Assembly (NCBI RefSeq): GCF_009604425.1 | Contig: NZ_WEGI01000011.1 | Coordinates: forward strand, 186,001 to 250,000 | DNA length: 64,000 nucleotides | Direction: 5' to 3' | Source: Nocardia aurantia | GTDB taxonomy: Bacteria; Actinomycetota; Actinomycetes; Mycobacteriales; Mycobacteriaceae | Shown: piece after piece, positions 61,371-64,000 of the stretch | Numbering within the stretch: the first letter of the stretch is position 1 | How the letters are laid out: each line of letters begins with the position of its first letter | Position numbers and translations under genes: made by a program | Notes under the pieces: model-generated | Seen by the model: the letters and a program-made list of their open reading frames with translations, nothing else | Told to the model about the DNA's origin: nothing | Databases searched by the model: none

Positions 61371-62333
61371 ATGCCCGCCTTGATGTCTCCCGATACTTCC
61401 GGGCTCGCCTGTCCGCCGGCGGCGCCGGTGCACGCCTGGATGCCGGTCAGTCCGTGCGTCCCCAGCTGCGTGGACGTCCGCCCGCAGGCCGGCCGGCTGC
61501 GGATGGTGGCGCGGATCGCCGCCGTTGCCGGGCTGCTCGCCGGTTTCCCGGCGGCGAACCTGCTGACCCCGCGCCCGCTGCGGGAACGCATGCACCGCCG
61601 CGGCGCCCGGATGCTGTTGCGCGCCTGCGGCTTTCGCCTGCGAATCATCGATCTGCGCGGCGAGTCCGCGACGCCCGCCGGTCGCCGCGGCCGGCGGTCC
61701 CGGGATCGGCGCGGCCTGCTGGTGGTGTCCGCCCACGTCGGCTGGACCGACGTGGTGGCACTGGCGGCGATGGATCCGATGGGATTCGTCGCCCGCGGCG
61801 ATCTGATCGAATGGCCGATGCTCGGCGGGCTGGCCCGGATCATGCGCGTGATTCCCATCCATCGGGAGCGGCTGCGGCAACTGCCCGAGGTGATCGCGGT
61901 GATGTCGGAACGGCTGGCCGCCGGCGAGCGGGTCGGCATGTTCCCGGAGGGCACCACCTGGTGCGGCCGCGCGCACGGTTCACTGCGCCCGGCGCTGTTC
62001 CAGTCCGCGGTCGACTCCGGTGCGCCGGTGCAGCCGGTCCGGATGCGCTACCTGGACGCCGCGGGGGAACTCACCACCGTTCCCGGGTTCGTCGGTGACG
62101 ACACCTTCCTGGACTCGGCGCGGCGTGTGCTGCGCTCCAGGGGGGTAGTGGCGGAGATCACACTGTTGCCGATCGAGCAGCCGGGCGCCGATCGCCACGA
62201 GCTGGCCCGCCGGTGCGAGCAGGCCATGCGGGGCGAGGAAGTGCTCGATATCGACGCGCACGCCACGGCCGTCGGCAGCGGCCCGACCCGCGCGATCGTG
62301 CCCGACCGCGCCGGGGTCGCCGGGATCGGCTGA
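61371..62333 (+). CDS. PlsC/OlsA-like acyltransferase (Rv3026c-like)
   Basis: A lysophospholipid-type acyltransferase of 320 residues. The catalytic HX4D is VVSAHVGWTDVVALAA, the acyl-donor motif VGMFPEGTTW, and VIPIHRERLRQLPEV belongs to block II. One N-terminal hydrophobic helix (IAAVAGLLAGFPAANLL) should anchor it to the membrane. With the upstream OlsB-like enzyme it probably adds the second acyl chain of an aminolipid. A Cys/Pro-rich leader of 40 residues precedes the anchor, and a later start at Met45 is possible. Confidence 0.86.
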   Translation: MPALMSPDTSGLACPPAAPVHAWMPVSPCVPSCVDVRPQAGRLRMVARIAAVAGLLAGFPAANLLTPRPLRERMHRRGARMLLRACGFRLRIIDLRGESATPAGRRGRRSRDRRGLLVVSAHVGWTDVVALAAMDPMGFVARGDLIEWPMLGGLARIMRVIPIHRERLRQLPEVIAVMSERLAAGERVGMFPEGTTWCGRAHGSLRPALFQSAVDSGAPVQPVRMRYLDAAGELTTVPGFVGDDTFLDSARRVLRSRGVVAEITLLPIEQPGADRHELARRCEQAMRGEEVLDIDAHATAVGSGPTRAIVPDRAGVAGIG

Positions 62334-62342
62334 CCGGCGGTC

Positions 62343-62534
62343 GTGGCCGGGTCCGGCACCCACGGGGTCGGCTCCGGCGGACGTGGCGGGGTTCGGCACC
62401 CAGGGTCGGCTCCGGCGGACGTGGCGGGGTTCGGCACCCAGGGTCGGCTCCGGCGGACGTGGCCGGGTTCGGCACCCAGGGTCGGCCCCGGCGGACATGG
62501 CCGGGTTCGGCTACCACGGGGTGGGGGACGGCCG
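62343..62534. repeat. Non-coding 38-bp tandem array
   Basis: Units start at 62343, 62383, 62421, 62459 and 62497, the first two 40 bp apart and the rest 38. The core is GTGGCSGGGTTCGGCACCC then AGGGTCGGCTCCGGCGGAC. The period is not a multiple of three, and the array begins 9 bp after the PlsC-like stop. The rest of the gap to 62740 shows no gene. Confidence 0.9.
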
Positions 62535-62739
62535 TGGGTCCGTCGTCGTCGGAAACCGCCGGTGGGACGTTGTCGGCGATGGTCGGGGAATGCTGCTCTG
62601 CCGGAGACGGCGCGACGGAACGTCGCCGGCGGTGATCCGGGGTGACATGCCGGTGACGGCCCGGTAGCACAGGTGCCGGGCGGTAACCGTACGATCGGAC
62701 GAGATCGTTGTCGTCGGGCGAATTTCGCAGACCGTTGGC

Positions 62740-62765
62740 CGTTTTCCTGGATACCCGATGGGTAC
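62740..62765 (+). promoter_or_regulatory. SigF-type promoter candidate
   Basis: CGTTT, 15 bp, GGGTAC matches the mycobacterial SigF consensus (GGTTT, 15-17 bp, GGGTA) with one mismatch. It overlaps the first possible start of the anti-sigma gene, so if used, translation must begin downstream, for example at GTG 62806. Confidence 0.5.
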
Positions 62766-63360
62766 GTCTCGGGAAAACGGGACGGACAGAACAGGTTGTG
62801 ATCGGGTGGTGGACAACACGCGGAGGTCACCGCGACGTGGCGGCGCCGGCCGAGGCCGGCTGCGCAGCGTCGGTCCGGTGGGTGGCAATGGGGCGGAACA
62901 CGACAGCACGGCGGAGTTTCCCGCCGGGGGCTCGGAGGACGCGGAAGAGGGTGGGCCGGCCTATCTCGGCGAATTCCGGGTGCGCGTGCCGGCGGTGGTG
63001 TCACAGCTGGCGATGTTGCGGGCGGTCGCCGAGACCGTGCTGCTCACCGCGGATTTCACCCTCGACGTGGTGACCGATGTCCGGGTCGCCTTGGACGAGG
63101 TCGCCACCGCGCTGATGCTGGCCGCCGATCCGGGCCGCGAACTCGAATGCGAGCTGCGCTACGACGCGCGCGGGGCCGAGGTCCGGGTGTCGCTGGTGTC
63201 GCGCACCGAGGACGCGTTGGAGGACGACAGCTTCGGCCGGCACATCGTGGCCGCGCTGACCGACTGGATGGAAGCGAGCTGCGAGCCGTACGACGAGGGA
63301 CTGGGTGGCTATCCGGTCACCGTGCGCTTCGGGCGGCAGCGCGATGTGGACGAGTTCTGA
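62758..63360 (+). CDS. UsfX/RsbW-like anti-sigma factor
   Basis: A 200-residue protein whose last 130 residues resemble mycobacterial UsfX, the anti-SigF factor: EFRVRVPAVVSQLAMLRAV, TDVRVALDEVATALMLAA and FGRHIVAALTDWMEAS. The ATP-binding N-box is degenerate (no Asn after DEVATA), as in UsfX. The first 65 residues are basic and low-complexity; a GTG at 62806 would remove 16 of them and fits the upstream promoter candidate better. No sigF gene follows, which is unusual for this family. It should act by binding a SigF-type sigma factor. Confidence 0.72.
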   Translation: MGTSRENGTDRTGCDRVVDNTRRSPRRGGAGRGRLRSVGPVGGNGAEHDSTAEFPAGGSEDAEEGGPAYLGEFRVRVPAVVSQLAMLRAVAETVLLTADFTLDVVTDVRVALDEVATALMLAADPGRELECELRYDARGAEVRVSLVSRTEDALEDDSFGRHIVAALTDWMEASCEPYDEGLGGYPVTVRFGRQRDVDEF

Positions 63361-63459
63361 GCGGCCCCGGTGACCGCTGACTGTGGGTAGTGATCCCGGC
63401 GGCGCGATGCCGCGCACCGGGCGAATTTCACCGTCCTCGGCGCGGGCCGCGCTGTCGGC

Positions 63460-63621
63460 GGTGGGGCCGGAGTTGCTCGCACCGGTGGGACCGGAGCTGC
63501 TGTCAACGGTGGGGCCTGAGTTTCTGTCAGCGGTGGGGCCGGATTTTCTGTCAACGGTGGGACCGGAGCTGCTGTCGGCGGTGGGGCCGGAATTGCCGTC
63601 AGCGGTGGGACCGGAGCTCGA
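63460..63621. repeat. 24-bp tandem array at the RsbW-like gene end
   Basis: Seven consecutive units start every 24 bp from 63460 to 63604 (GGTGGGRCCGGAGCTGC-type, ending GTCARC or GTCGGC). The last unit includes the final codons and stop of the convergent RsbW-like gene, so the array looks like repeated duplication of that gene end. Only about 100 bp of other spacer separates it from the UsfX-like stop. Confidence 0.9.
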
Positions 63622-63985
63622 CCGTGGTGCCCGCCGGACTGGTCGAGATGGAAGTGTCGGGGACCACCGCACGCATGATCGCGAGGCCGCGGCCCCGGAG
63701 ATTGTCCGCACTGTCGCTGGTCGTCTTCCAGTGCCCGCCGTCGACGATCACGATGCGCAGTTCGTCGCCGAGCAGGTCGGCATCGACGCGGATCGTGCCC
63801 GGTTCCGGGCCGTAGGCGTGTTCCACGGCGTTCGTGCACGCCTCGGTCACGGCCAGTACCATATCAGCGGTGCGCTCGGCATTCAGACCCGCTTGGGTCA
63901 GCCATTGCCGCAGCGCACGTCGCAACGGGGCGAGTGCGGATGCCTGCGCGGGAAAGGTGAGCCGAAGGGGAGCCGGGGAGTCCAC
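63599..63985 (-). CDS. RsbW-like serine kinase / anti-sigma regulatory ATPase
   Basis: A 128-residue HATPase_c_2 domain protein with intact nucleotide-binding boxes: N-box AVTEACTNAVEHAYG, G1 LRIVIVDGGHW and G2 LRGRGLAIMRAV. Such proteins bind sigma factors or phosphorylate STAS antagonists. ATG 63985 lies 15 bp from the window edge and looks like the true start (MDSPAPLRLTFPAQ). An anti-anti-sigma gene may lie just outside. The 3' codons form the last unit of a 24-bp tandem array. Confidence 0.85.
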   Translation of the reverse strand: MDSPAPLRLTFPAQASALAPLRRALRQWLTQAGLNAERTADMVLAVTEACTNAVEHAYGPEPGTIRVDADLLGDELRIVIVDGGHWKTTSDSADNLRGRGLAIMRAVVPDTSISTSPAGTTVELRSHR

Positions 63986-64000
63986 CGATCGCGTGCGCGC

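Noticed and set aside
62343..63621. Tandem arrays as a possible CRISPR locus
   Set aside because: The units are directly adjacent with no unique spacers, and no cas gene is present.
1..64000. tRNA, rRNA, transposase, integrase or attachment site
   Set aside because: None was recognised by eye in the gene-free gaps. Weak or partial elements could be missed without a covariance-model or repeat search.

Overview
The window looks like chromosomal DNA of a mycolic-acid actinomycete, most probably Nocardia or a close relative. It has very high G+C and strong G/C bias at third codon positions. One half is near gene-for-gene collinear with the M. tuberculosis Rv3026c-Rv3044 neighbourhood. LppA-type lipoproteins, a conservon and a UsfX-type anti-sigma factor also fit. 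Genus is an inference: no rRNA or tRNA gene is visible. All family names rest on motifs and recalled family features, not on database searches.

Region 1 (1-17 kb) is accessory and defence-like. It opens inside a type II Wadjet operon (jetA, cut by the window edge, then jetB, jetC, jetD), which encodes an SMC-type plasmid-restriction machine. Then come two unrecognised genes of lower G+C, a VapB45/VapC45 toxin-antitoxin pair, a small secreted protein, a 5'-truncated alpha/beta hydrolase butted against the tail of an opposite-strand gene, an LppA-like lipoprotein, a YbaB-like protein, a small glycosyltransferase ending in a poly-C/G tract, a membrane protein, and a hipBA toxin-antitoxin pair. 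An AT-rich gap and a 17-bp hairpin close the region.

Region 2 (17-33 kb) holds an MmpL-type exporter, then the conserved core: fecB-like lipoprotein, ctaD, serB, a PTH2-like protein, ABC ATPase, NUDIX protein, crotonase, methyltransferase, THUMP-like protein, beta-propeller lipoprotein and hexapeptide acyltransferase.

Region 3 (33-51 kb) interrupts that core. It carries a DUF1697 protein, a secreted M4 metalloprotease, a methyltransferase with a TetR regulator, an atypical SDR behind a palindromic operator, NDH-2 and a LysR regulator. Next is a compact four-gene lipid pathway: cytochrome P450, fatty acyl-AMP ligase, free-standing acyl carrier protein and PapA/condensation-type acyltransferase. 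It converges on a complete conservon (cvnABCDE: kinase-like ATPase, roadblock protein, DUF742 protein, GTPase and a P450 lacking ExxR).

Region 4 (51-64 kb) returns to core genes: etfBA, divergent from a methyltransferase/GH57/GT4 operon that corresponds to the mycobacterial methylglucose lipopolysaccharide genes. After it come an MFS exporter with C-terminal beta-sandwich repeats overlapping a YceI gene that carries one more repeat, an OlsB/OlsA-like acyltransferase pair, an orphan UsfX-like anti-sigma factor behind a SigF-like promoter, and an RsbW-like ATPase. Short tandem arrays, four with 24-bp units and one with 38-bp units, sit at gene ends through the second half of the window.
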